Positions 57,082 through 64,000 of a stretch of 64,000 nucleotides of DNA are shown here, in pieces. The stretch is from Planctomycetaceae bacterium. GTDB lineage: Bacteria > Planctomycetota > Phycisphaerae > Tepidisphaerales > Tepidisphaeraceae. Numbering within the stretch: position 1 is the first letter of the stretch; each line of letters starts with the position of its first letter. The notes under the pieces were generated by a model. It saw nothing but the letters and a program-made list of their open reading frames with translations, did no database searches and was not told where the DNA came from. The position numbers were made by a program, and so were the translations under genes. The DNA is taken from the NCBI GenBank assembly GCA_027487775.1, contig JAIYCY010000016.1:93176-157175 (forward strand), in the 5' to 3' direction.

Positions 57082-57521
57082 TTCACCACGCCGATCGTCA
57101 AAAGCAGATTCGAATAGATCCGTGCCTCGCCTGTCGCAATCACAAGGCACACATCCGTCGAAGAGGCCGCCTGATAAAAATCGTTCGGCGGCAGTTTCAC
57201 GAAAGGCTCGCGACAACCTTCCCCGTCCAGAATCGCGCGATACTCCGCCCAGATCGGCGGATCGGTCAACATTGCGTACGGGCCGGTCTTGTGCGTGTCC
57301 ATGACGGTCGCGCTTTCGATCGGCACAACCTTCGCGAGGCACTTGAGCAGGTCTGTCGCGCTCACGAGTCCCGGCGCGACGTTCAGCCAGACGATCTCCG
57401 CGGCGGGGTTTCGCTTGGTGATGTGCGGGTAATTCGAGTCGCTGATCAACACACGCGAATTGTGCCCACCACGTCCCAGCGCCCCAAGAATCTGCGGATG
57501 AATCAATGGTCCCTTAAGCAT
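57078..57521 (-). CDS. RbsD/FucU family sugar mutarotase-like protein
   Basis: The 147-residue protein matches the RbsD/FucU fold: 'MLKGPLIHPQILGALGRGGHNSRVLISDSNYP' with the conserved His residues, 'EIVWLNVAPGLVSATDLLKCLAKVVPIESATVM', and the closing 'DVCLVIATGEARIYSNLLLTIGVV'. FucU/RbsD catalyse pyranose/furanose or anomer changes of fucose or ribose. No sugar transport genes are adjacent; instead it overlaps a gene of unknown function. Confidence 0.88.
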   Translation of the reverse strand: MLKGPLIHPQILGALGRGGHNSRVLISDSNYPHITKRNPAAEIVWLNVAPGLVSATDLLKCLAKVVPIESATVMDTHKTGPYAMLTDPPIWAEYRAILDGEGCREPFVKLPPNDFYQAASSTDVCLVIATGEARIYSNLLLTIGVVK

Positions 57522-57597
57522 CGACTCATCATCGCCGATGCATGCCCAGAGTCCAAGTCAGACCAGCGATTAGAACTGTCCGTCGCGATGAAGTTCT

Positions 57598-58029
57598 TCA
57601 GATGTAGAACATTTCCTGCTCATCCCCGCGTGCGGCGCGGACGTCATCGCGCAGTTGTTCGAGCGTGACGGTATCCAGGACCGACGCATGGGCGGTCTGC
57701 AATCGATGCTGGAGCAATCGCAGCGCCGTCTGGCTGATGGATTCATCGGTCGGCTGGGCTTCGAGTGGTTCGTCGGCCTCGAATCGTCGCACCAGATCGC
57801 CCAGCGTGATTTCGCGCGGACTGACCTTTAATCGATATCCTCCGCCCGAACCGACTTTGCTTTCGAGATACCCCGCGCGCTTCAAACCCAGCAGCACGGA
57901 TTCGAGAAACTTATTCGGGAGCTTTTCCGACCGCGCGATGTCTCGCGACTGTGCGAAATGCGCCGGACCCAGATGGGCAAAATGCACCATGGCTCGCACC
58001 GCGTATTCTGTTCGTTTCGACAGTTTCAA
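57598..58029 (-). CDS. Rrf2 family transcriptional regulator
   Basis: The winged-helix domain reads 'LKLSKRTEYAVRAMVHFA', 'SRDIARSEKLPNKFLESVLLGLKRAGYLESKVGSGGGYRL' and 'PREITLGDLVRRFE', the Rrf2 pattern. The three Cys that hold an Fe-S cluster in IscR are absent (the protein has no Cys), so redox sensing by a cluster is unlikely. I start at the TTG at 58029 because GGAG lies six to seven bases upstream and the family start is there; an earlier in-frame start at 58074 exists. It is divergent from the DsbD-like gene with about 100 bases between, so it may regulate it. Confidence 0.88.
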   Translation of the reverse strand: MKLSKRTEYAVRAMVHFAHLGPAHFAQSRDIARSEKLPNKFLESVLLGLKRAGYLESKVGSGGGYRLKVSPREITLGDLVRRFEADEPLEAQPTDESISQTALRLLQHRLQTAHASVLDTVTLEQLRDDVRAARGDEQEMFYI

Positions 58030-58132
58030 TTGCTTCTCCGACCCGAACCCTACGGATACCGCGCGCCACGTCAACGAGAATCTCCGGCGGTGCTTGCTCC
58101 ATTCGTTCCCGGTTCGAGACTATCATCCGGAG

Positions 58133-59977
58133 ATGAAACGCCTCTGGACCGCTTTAATTCTTCTCCTTAGCTTCGTCTCGCACGCCGCCGGGGAGGATCG
58201 CGTCCGACTCTCCGCCGAGCTGAACTACGACCGACTCCAGCCGGGAAGTCAGGCGGTTGTGGCCATCGTCATGGACATCGCCGACGGTTTTCACGTGCAG
58301 TCGCGGACGCCGCTAGACCCGGCGCTCATCCGACTCGACATCATCCCCACGCCGACCGACCGCGCGACGATCCACGCGCCGATCTATCCGCCGGGAGATA
58401 TCAAGACCTATCCCGCGCTCGGCGAGCTGAGCATCTACTCGGGCCGCGTCGTTTTTTTTGTTCCGGTCGAGATTCCGACAGATGCCACGCCCGCGCCGAT
58501 CACGATCGAAGGCAATGTTCGGATGCAGGTGTGTGACGATCAGGTCTGTTTCGCTCCGACTCGGATGCCCTTTCGCATCGAGACCGAAATCGTGTCGACC
58601 GCCACGCCGATCGCTCCTCGTGCCGATGTGGCCGGGCTCTTTGCCGACTTTGATCCGCGTACATGGGCGAGCATCAACTCGGGCACCTTAACCCCAAAAG
58701 ATGTTGCTCCGTCGGATTCGACAGGTGCGACCTCACCGACCGATGCGACATCGGCCAATCGCGTATGGGGCCTGGATCTCTCTCGTGGCGGGCTGGTGTT
58801 TGTCGTCGCATTTGCTGCGGGTCTGATTTTGAATGTCATGCCTTGTGTTCTGCCGGTGTTGCCGCTGAAAGCGATGGGATTTTATGAAGCGGCGCAGCAC
58901 AACAGAGCGCGATGCTTTGCGTTGGGTATCGCGTTTGCTGTCGGCATGCTGGCGGCGTTTGCGGTGGTGTCGATTCCGGTGGTGGTGCTCAAATCGATCG
59001 GCTGGGGCCAGATGTTCAGCAACGTCTACTTTGCAGGCGCGATGACGCTGCTGCTGATCGGTGTGGCGCTGATGAGCTTTGGATTTTTCGAGTTGATCCT
59101 GCCCAACCGCGTCTACGCACTCGAGGCGAGCCACAGCACCTTCACCGGCAATTTTCTTTGGGGCATTTTCACCGCCATCCTCAGCACGCCGTGCACGTTC
59201 GGAGCGCTGGCAACGGTTTTGGCGATCGCGCTGACGATGCCGACCTGGGTCGGCGTGCTCGTCGTGCTCACTGTCGGTCTGGGCATGGCCGTTCCATATG
59301 TGCTGCTCAGCGCGTTCCCGCAACTGGCCTCGCGCGTCCCCCGAGGCGGGCCGCTCGGTGGACTCCTCAAGCAGTCGATGGGCTGGATCATGCTCGCGAC
59401 CGCGATTTTCTTTGCATCCCCGCTCTTGCCGACGCAGCTGCGAGGCGACGTGCGGTGGTGGATCATTTTTGGAGTGATTGTGGTCGGTGCGATCTACACG
59501 ATCGCGCGGGTGGGCATTCTCGTCGGCTCGACGAGAGCACGACCTGTCAGCGGACGCGCGGCCAGTTCGGTGATCACGATCTGCATCGCCGCCGTCGTGG
59601 GGATGTTCATGCTGGTCAACTACATCACGCGACCGACAGGCGAATGGCTGGCGTTCAGTCCGACCGTGTTGAGCGAGCAGAGGAACAAGGGCGTTGTCGT
59701 CGTGAAGTTCACCGCCGACTGGTGCACGAATTGCAAAGTCGTCGAGACCAACGTCTACGGCGATGAGGCGACAAGAAATGAACTGATCCGCCGAAGGGTC
59801 GTGCTGGTGAAGTCCGATTTGTCCGCCGAGGACGCAACCGGATGGCCGTTGCTAAGAGAGTTGAACCCTGCCGGCTCGATCCCGCTGACCGCGGTTTATC
59901 TTCCTGGCGAGGAGAAGCCCAGAATCCTCAACGGGATTTACGGCCGCGAAGCCCTGCTATCGACGGTCGGAGAGTGA
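58133..59977 (+). CDS. dsbD: Thiol:disulfide interchange protein DsbD-like (protein-disulfide reductase)
   Basis: The 614-residue protein has the three DsbD parts in order. After a signal peptide ('LWTALILLLSFVSHAAGE') comes the N-terminal DsbD-alpha domain ('GFHVQSRTPLD', 'MQVCDDQVCFAP' with a CxxxxC pair). The membrane domain starts about residue 220 with redox Cys in 'LNVMPCVLPVLPLKAMGF' and 'AILSTPCTFGALATVLAIAL'. A C-terminal thioredoxin domain has 'KFTADWCTNCKVVETNV' (CxxC). It moves electrons from cytoplasmic thioredoxin to the periplasm. I choose the ATG at 58133; the frame runs upstream but overlaps the Rrf2 gene. Confidence 0.92.
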   Translation: MKRLWTALILLLSFVSHAAGEDRVRLSAELNYDRLQPGSQAVVAIVMDIADGFHVQSRTPLDPALIRLDIIPTPTDRATIHAPIYPPGDIKTYPALGELSIYSGRVVFFVPVEIPTDATPAPITIEGNVRMQVCDDQVCFAPTRMPFRIETEIVSTATPIAPRADVAGLFADFDPRTWASINSGTLTPKDVAPSDSTGATSPTDATSANRVWGLDLSRGGLVFVVAFAAGLILNVMPCVLPVLPLKAMGFYEAAQHNRARCFALGIAFAVGMLAAFAVVSIPVVVLKSIGWGQMFSNVYFAGAMTLLLIGVALMSFGFFELILPNRVYALEASHSTFTGNFLWGIFTAILSTPCTFGALATVLAIALTMPTWVGVLVVLTVGLGMAVPYVLLSAFPQLASRVPRGGPLGGLLKQSMGWIMLATAIFFASPLLPTQLRGDVRWWIIFGVIVVGAIYTIARVGILVGSTRARPVSGRAASSVITICIAAVVGMFMLVNYITRPTGEWLAFSPTVLSEQRNKGVVVVKFTADWCTNCKVVETNVYGDEATRNELIRRRVVLVKSDLSAEDATGWPLLRELNPAGSIPLTAVYLPGEEKPRILNGIYGREALLSTVGE

Positions 59978-60028
59978 GCAGTGGGCCCTTGACCAGTCCG
60001 CTGTCTGGGTGACAAATCCGGCTGGTCG

Positions 60029-60289
60029 TCACTTTTTGAAATGCACTGCGTTCTTTTCGATGAAGCTCTTCCACTCGCCCGGCAGATCCTCGGCGGGGAA
60101 GATGGCCTGCACCGGGCACTCATCGACACACAGTCCGCAATCGATGCAGGTGTCTGGATCGATGAAGAGCTGATCGACACCGGAGAAGTCGGCTTCGTCT
60201 TTGGTCGGATGGATGCAGTCCACCGGACAAACGGTGACACAACTGGTGTCCTTGGTGTCGATGCAGGGTTGGGCGATCACGTGAGCCAT
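60029..60289 (-). CDS. Ferredoxin, 7Fe or 2[4Fe-4S] type
   Basis: An 86-residue ferredoxin with two clusters: 'PCIDTKDTSCVTVCPVDCIHP' shows the C-x7-C-x3-CP pattern of 7Fe ferredoxins, and 'CIDCGLCVDECPVQAIF' is the standard second site. It ends with 'WKSFIEKNAVHFKK', as in FdxA-like electron carriers. It is convergent with the DsbD-like gene. Partners are not visible; electron donor or acceptor for several oxidoreductases is possible. Confidence 0.92.
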   Translation of the reverse strand: MAHVIAQPCIDTKDTSCVTVCPVDCIHPTKDEADFSGVDQLFIDPDTCIDCGLCVDECPVQAIFPAEDLPGEWKSFIEKNAVHFKK

Positions 60290-60422
60290 CTCAGAAACTC
60301 CTTAACAGTGCGACGCGGGATTGTAGAGCGTCCGCGCCGGCGTTCAATGACTTCGACCTGTCAAAAATCGACGGATTTTGCCGAGCGATTGAACGATCGT
60401 TTGATCGGCTGAACCCCGCACT

Positions 60423-61190
60423 TCACCCGCACGCCGAAACGCCGTTGTGGAAGATTTTCATGCCGACCGCCTCGGCGTTCATCGACACGCCGTCCCGCAC
60501 ACGTCGGCCCACCGAGTCAAAATGCTGTGACTCGACCACATACCGCTCCGGGTGCGGCATCAGCCCGAAGACTCGACCGCTCGCATCACACACGCCCGCA
60601 ATCGCCCGCTCGCTGCCGTTCGGATTTTCACCTTTGTATCGCAAGGCGACCTGCCCCGATCGCTCGATCGCGTCGAGTTCCTTCGCACTCGACATGACGA
60701 ATCGCCCCTCCCCGTGCGCCATCGGCAGTTCGAATGCGCCCAATCCCCGGGTCCAGACGCACGCGCCCTGCACCTCTTCCAAACCCACCCAGCGCGCCTG
60801 AAATCGCCCGCTGGTGTTGTGCGCGAGCGTCGAGGTCTGATCAAAACCGACCGGCGAATGTCCCGGCAAAAGCCCGGTGCGCACGAGCACCTGAAAACCG
60901 TTGCAGATTCCGATCACAAGCCGCCCACGCTCGACGAAGCGGCGAAGCGATTCGCCCAGCCGCGTCGTCAGCTCGGTCGCCAGGATCCGACCGGCCGCGA
61001 TGTCGTCGCCGTAGCTGAATCCACCGGGTAGTGCGAGGATGTCAAAACGGTCGAGCATGGTCGGCGTTTCGATCCACCGCTGCACATGCACCCGCTCGAC
61101 CGCCGCCCCTGCCTGCTCGAAAGCGTGCTGGGTCTCGCGATCACAATTCGTCCCCGCCGATCTCAGCACCATCACACGCACGTTCGCCAT
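60423..61190 (-). CDS. purQ: Phosphoribosylformylglycinamidine synthase subunit PurQ
   Basis: PurQ is the glutaminase subunit of the fourth step of purine synthesis. It carries 'MVLRSAGTNCDRETQHAFEQAG', 'LALPGGFSYGDDIAAGRILA', the nucleophile in 'VIGICNGFQVLVRTGLLPG', and the His-Glu pair in 'VFGLMPHPERYV'. The triad is complete. 255 residues matches the short PurQ that works with PurL and PurS, neither of which is in the window. Confidence 0.94.
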   Translation of the reverse strand: MANVRVMVLRSAGTNCDRETQHAFEQAGAAVERVHVQRWIETPTMLDRFDILALPGGFSYGDDIAAGRILATELTTRLGESLRRFVERGRLVIGICNGFQVLVRTGLLPGHSPVGFDQTSTLAHNTSGRFQARWVGLEEVQGACVWTRGLGAFELPMAHGEGRFVMSSAKELDAIERSGQVALRYKGENPNGSERAIAGVCDASGRVFGLMPHPERYVVESQHFDSVGRRVRDGVSMNAEAVGMKIFHNGVSACG

Positions 61191-61351
61191 GCCGGCGTAG
61201 TATCACGATACCAACGCGTGCGGCAAATCGAGACAAAGCCGAGACAAACGAGCGGTCCTCAACGCGCAATGCCTGTCTGATCGAGCCGCGTGATGCAACG
61301 GCTCGTTTTCCATGGCCCGTTCGGGATGTTCAATCGAAGGTGTTGTGCGTC

Positions 61352-62227
61352 TCATTTCGCACGGGCGATGCTTTGCGAGATGCCGTGCGCGATGGCTTGC
61401 AGGCGCTGGATGACAGCCTTCATGTCGGCGGGCCGTCGGTCGCGATTGGTGCGGACGCACTCCATGACAAACGCGCTGAGCGGTTCCGGGACGCTGGCGT
61501 TGTGATCGCGTGGACTTTTGACGAACGCATCGACGAGAAAGCTGTTTTCGCCTTTCTTGATGGTGTAGAGCGTGGGCATTTTCTGGCCCGCGAGGCATGC
61601 GTACATGGTCGCGCCGAGGTTGTAGATGTCGGTACGACCGTCGAGGGGCAGCAGTTTGACTTGTTCGGGCGAGATGAAATCGGGCGTACCTTGAATGCGT
61701 TCCTTCTGCGCGCCGATGGTGCAGGCCTGCCCGAGATCGATGACGCAGACTTCGCCGTTGGCTTTGCGAAGGATGTTGGCGGGCTTGAGGTCGCAGTGGA
61801 TGAAGCCGGCCGAGTGCATGGCCGCGAGTGCTTCCGCGGTGCGGATGAAGGTGTCGATTTGTTCGATGGGGTCGCTGGGGAACTTTCGTTCGAGGCTTTC
61901 GCCTTCAAAGAGTTCCATCACCAGGCCGGCGGCGATGATGCGTCTCAGGAGCGAGCGTTCGAGCTTCATCGCGACGAGCCTTCGCACGCCGGGATGTTTG
62001 ATCTTCGATCCGACTTCCCATTCGTTGACGAGTTGATCGATGAATCGGACGTCCTTGTCGCTCTTGCGAACGACATGCTTGAGCGCGAGTTTCCGACCGG
62101 TCGACGGGTCACGCACCAGATAGATATGGCTGCCCGCCCCCTCGCCAATCGCCCCGAGGAGCGGATAGCCAAAGAGACTTCCCGCAGCAAGGGCGGGGGC
62201 AACGGATGACTCGGCAAATTGATTCAT
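61352..62227 (-). CDS. Serine/threonine protein kinase (Hanks type), cytoplasmic
   Basis: A single kinase domain of 291 residues without membrane segment or extra domain. The Gly-rich loop 'GEGAGSHIYLVRD', the Lys in 'KLALKHVVR', the catalytic loop 'HSAGFIHCDLKPANIL' (HRD present as HCD), the metal site 'VIDLGQAC' (DFG present as DLG), and 'GTPDFISPEQVKLLPLDGRTDIYNLGATMYACLAG' are all visible, so it is probably active. I start at 62227 (MNQFAESS). Substrates are unknown; about 160 bases separate it from purQ downstream. Confidence 0.9.
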   Translation of the reverse strand: MNQFAESSVAPALAAGSLFGYPLLGAIGEGAGSHIYLVRDPSTGRKLALKHVVRKSDKDVRFIDQLVNEWEVGSKIKHPGVRRLVAMKLERSLLRRIIAAGLVMELFEGESLERKFPSDPIEQIDTFIRTAEALAAMHSAGFIHCDLKPANILRKANGEVCVIDLGQACTIGAQKERIQGTPDFISPEQVKLLPLDGRTDIYNLGATMYACLAGQKMPTLYTIKKGENSFLVDAFVKSPRDHNASVPEPLSAFVMECVRTNRDRRPADMKAVIQRLQAIAHGISQSIARAK

Positions 62228-62663
62228 GGCACGTTCTTCCCAACCGACTGGCGATTCCCTCACTCTGATATACGTCAAGTCCAGTCGAAACATTGCCCCG
62301 GAATTGAACCATTTAACAGTGTTTACCGTCCGAAAGCACGAACTCAGAACCCGAACGTTAAGACCGGCAATTTAGGAGGCGTAGATCATCCCAGCTTATC
62401 GGCTACGATTTCACCTGCAATCGATCTGCGTTTTCGGCCTGGCATGCCTAATGTCCAGCGTCGTCGGCCAGAACGTCGATGATTCATCGTGCGAACGCTG
62501 AAACAGAGGGGCCCATCCGAGCCTAGTCGGGGAAGTTTTGCCCGGTAAGCTTCGTCCCTCAGGAACGTCATAGGATGGTAGAGTCGTGGTTCGGAGTCTC
62601 CCTCGGCCGTGGGATCGGATCGAGCGGAACGTGTTGGATTGTTGATTTGTGAGGTTGTGATTC
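62228..62663. other. 436-base intergenic stretch between divergent kinase and GH2 genes
   Basis: This must hold promoters for both genes, but I could not pick a clear -35/-10 pair. On the plus strand AGGAGG at about 62374 precedes a 40-odd codon frame without ATG, GTG or TTG that reads like a signal peptide (LQSICVFGLACLMSSVVGQN) before a stop near 62498. It may be the remnant of a secreted protein gene or chance. Confidence 0.4.
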
Positions 62664-64000
62664 ATGCATCGACGGATGATTGAAATTCTGGAGAACCGAC
62701 AGCTTTTGAGCAGCTACGTCCATCCGTCCGTGCCGGCGGAGAGTCGGACGGTGGTCAACTTCAACGGAGACTGGTCGTTCATTCGTCAGGATGTTGGCGG
62801 CGCGGAAAGTCCGTCGTTCGACGATTCGAGTTGGTCGGGCGTCACCCTTCCGCACACCTACAACGCGTTCGACGGGCAGGACGGCGGAAACGATTACTAC
62901 CGCGGGGTTGCGTGGTATCGCAAGGAGTTCGATGTCCCCTCTCGATGGAGCACACGTCGGGTCGTGATGAAGATGGACGGCGTGAACACGCTCGGCAAGC
63001 TTTTTGTGAATGGTCAATTCGTTGCCGAGCATCGCGGGGCAAGCGCATCATGGACCGCCGACATCGGTGCGTTCCTGACGCCGGGCGCGCGGAACACGAT
63101 CGCGGTGCAGGTGGACAATCGTCAGAGCAACGACATCGCCCCACATCGCGGCGACTTCACGATCTTCGGCGGAATCTATCGCGATGTGTCGCTGCTGGTG
63201 CTCAATCGCGCTCACGTCAATCCGCTGGATCGTGGTTCGCCTGGCGTATGGATCACGCAATCCAACGTGACCGCCCAGAGCGCCGACCTCAACATTCGCA
63301 CCCTCGTCCGCAACAGTTGGGCCGACGGTCGCGAGTATGCCATCCAGGCCGATCTCTACGACGCCAACGGGCAGAAGGTCGAAGGCTGGAACTCCGGCGT
63401 GCGCTGGCTGCGTGCCCGGCAATGGCGATCCATCTACATCAACACGAGCATCAACAATCCGCGTCTCTGGGACGGTCTTGACGATCCGTATCTCTATACA
63501 CTCCGCATCGGCGTGCGTGACAATCAGGGCAACGAGCTCGATTCGATTTATCAACCGCTGGGCCTGCGTGACATGCGGATCGACCCGGTGCAGGGCTTCA
63601 TGCTGAACGGCAGGCGTTATCAATTGCGAGGTGCGGGGCTGCACGAGGATCGCCTGAACAAGGGCCGCGCCATCAGCGACGCCGATCGCGAGCAGGACCT
63701 GAATTTCATCCTAGACATGGGCGGAAATGCCGTGCGACTCGTCCACTGGCAGCACGACCCTTACACCTACGAGTACGCCAATCGCAAGGGCATCATTGTC
63801 TGGACGGAGATTCCGATCTGGGGTGCGATCCCCTCTTCGGGGCGATACAAGGACAATGTGAAGATCCAGCTTCAGGAACTGATCCGACAAAACCACAACC
63901 ATCCGTCGGTGGCGATCTGGGGCTTGTTCAATGAAGTGGCCGATGACGAAGCGACGCGGACGCTGGCGGGCGAATTGCACGCGATCGCCAAGGCGGAGGA
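62664..64000 (+). CDS. Glycoside hydrolase family 2 enzyme with LEPR-XLL-type N-terminus, cut by window edge
   Basis: The first residues 'MHRRMIEILENRQLLSS' match the LEPR-XLL-type N-terminal motif found on secreted planctomycete and verrucomicrobial proteins. The GH2 domains follow: sugar-binding ('VVNFNGDWSFIRQD', 'VTLPHTYNAFDGQDGG', 'YYRGVAWYRKEFDVP', 'KLFVNGQFVAEHRGASASWTADI', 'FGGIYRDVSLLV'), an immunoglobulin-like domain, and the TIM barrel with 'GLHEDRL', 'MGGNAVRLVHWQHDP' and 'NHPSVAIWGLFNEVADD', where the Glu is the acid/base. Only 445 codons are present; the nucleophile lies beyond the edge. Likely a beta-galactosidase, -mannosidase or -glucuronidase type enzyme for polysaccharides; the exact sugar cannot be told. 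Confidence 0.9.
   Translation, partial: MHRRMIEILENRQLLSSYVHPSVPAESRTVVNFNGDWSFIRQDVGGAESPSFDDSSWSGVTLPHTYNAFDGQDGGNDYYRGVAWYRKEFDVPSRWSTRRVVMKMDGVNTLGKLFVNGQFVAEHRGASASWTADIGAFLTPGARNTIAVQVDNRQSNDIAPHRGDFTIFGGIYRDVSLLVLNRAHVNPLDRGSPGVWITQSNVTAQSADLNIRTLVRNSWADGREYAIQADLYDANGQKVEGWNSGVRWLRARQWRSIYINTSINNPRLWDGLDDPYLYTLRIGVRDNQGNELDSIYQPLGLRDMRIDPVQGFMLNGRRYQLRGAGLHEDRLNKGRAISDADREQDLNFILDMGGNAVRLVHWQHDPYTYEYANRKGIIVWTEIPIWGAIPSSGRYKDNVKIQLQELIRQNHNHPSVAIWGLFNEVADDEATRTLAGELHAIAKAE

Noticed and set aside
61280..61325. Hairpin CGAGCCG/CGGCTCG followed by TTTT on the plus strand
   Set aside because: No plus-strand gene ends there, and in the minus direction (after the kinase gene) it lacks a T-run.

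Overview
The window looks like a chromosomal segment of a planctomycete of the Phycisphaerae type. The evidence is indirect but consistent: GC-rich DNA, a secreted peptidase ending in dockerin-like repeats plus a PEP-CTERM anchor (10279-11814), a glycoside hydrolase starting with a LEPR-XLL-type motif (62664 to the right edge), a Rho with a long Ala/Asp-rich N-terminal extension, and housekeeping genes scattered outside their usual operons. No rRNA, tRNA, CRISPR array, insertion sequence or integrase was recognised.

Layout. 1-9 kb: ispH (cut by the left edge), sucD, rho, a PUR-domain protein, a degenerate glutamine amidotransferase, queD, a polyprenyl diphosphate synthase and a glycosyltransferase. 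9-21 kb: HAD phosphatase, PEP-CTERM peptidase, ridA/trpE divergent pair, atpD without other ATP synthase genes, esterase, pgi, sthA and a periplasmic LolA-like protein. 21-26.3 kb: glnA followed by a circularly permuted ATP-grasp / alpha-E / transglutaminase cassette. 26.3-39.4 kb: rplU with a structured leader, a GyrI-like protein, an AI-2E family permease, a NifS-type cysteine desulfurase, a small lipoprotein, a membrane glycosyltransferase with a giant AsmA-like protein, fmt-rsmB, and an SPFH protein with a ribbon-helix-helix (RHH) repressor. 39.5-46.6 kb: sufBCD, an ABC exporter and two PilZ proteins. 47.3-52.8 kb: an isolated phage-head island (portal, small acidic protein, SU10-type capsid, connector-like protein, holin-like protein, lipoprotein, small helical protein). 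52.8-64 kb: heptosyltransferase, IspD-like protein, zinc ribbon, pyrD, an RbsD-like pair, an Rrf2 regulator opposite a DsbD-like protein, ferredoxin, purQ, a protein kinase and the GH2 enzyme.

How the genes fit together. sufBCD has no adjacent sufS, and the NifS-type enzyme at 28622-29773 is a plausible sulfur donor. ispH, the IspD-like protein and the polyprenyl synthase belong to isoprenoid metabolism. The glycosyltransferases and the AsmA-like protein point to envelope work. Three genes were recovered by reading the strands directly: the partial ispH, the 59-residue RHH protein and the 50-residue zinc ribbon.

The strongest candidate for an undescribed system is the head-gene island, which has portal and capsid but no visible terminase, tail, replication or integration gene. 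Other points of note are the RHH operator overlapping its own promoter, the competing hairpins before rplU, catalytic-residue loss in two enzyme families, and the many short tandem repeats inside and between genes.
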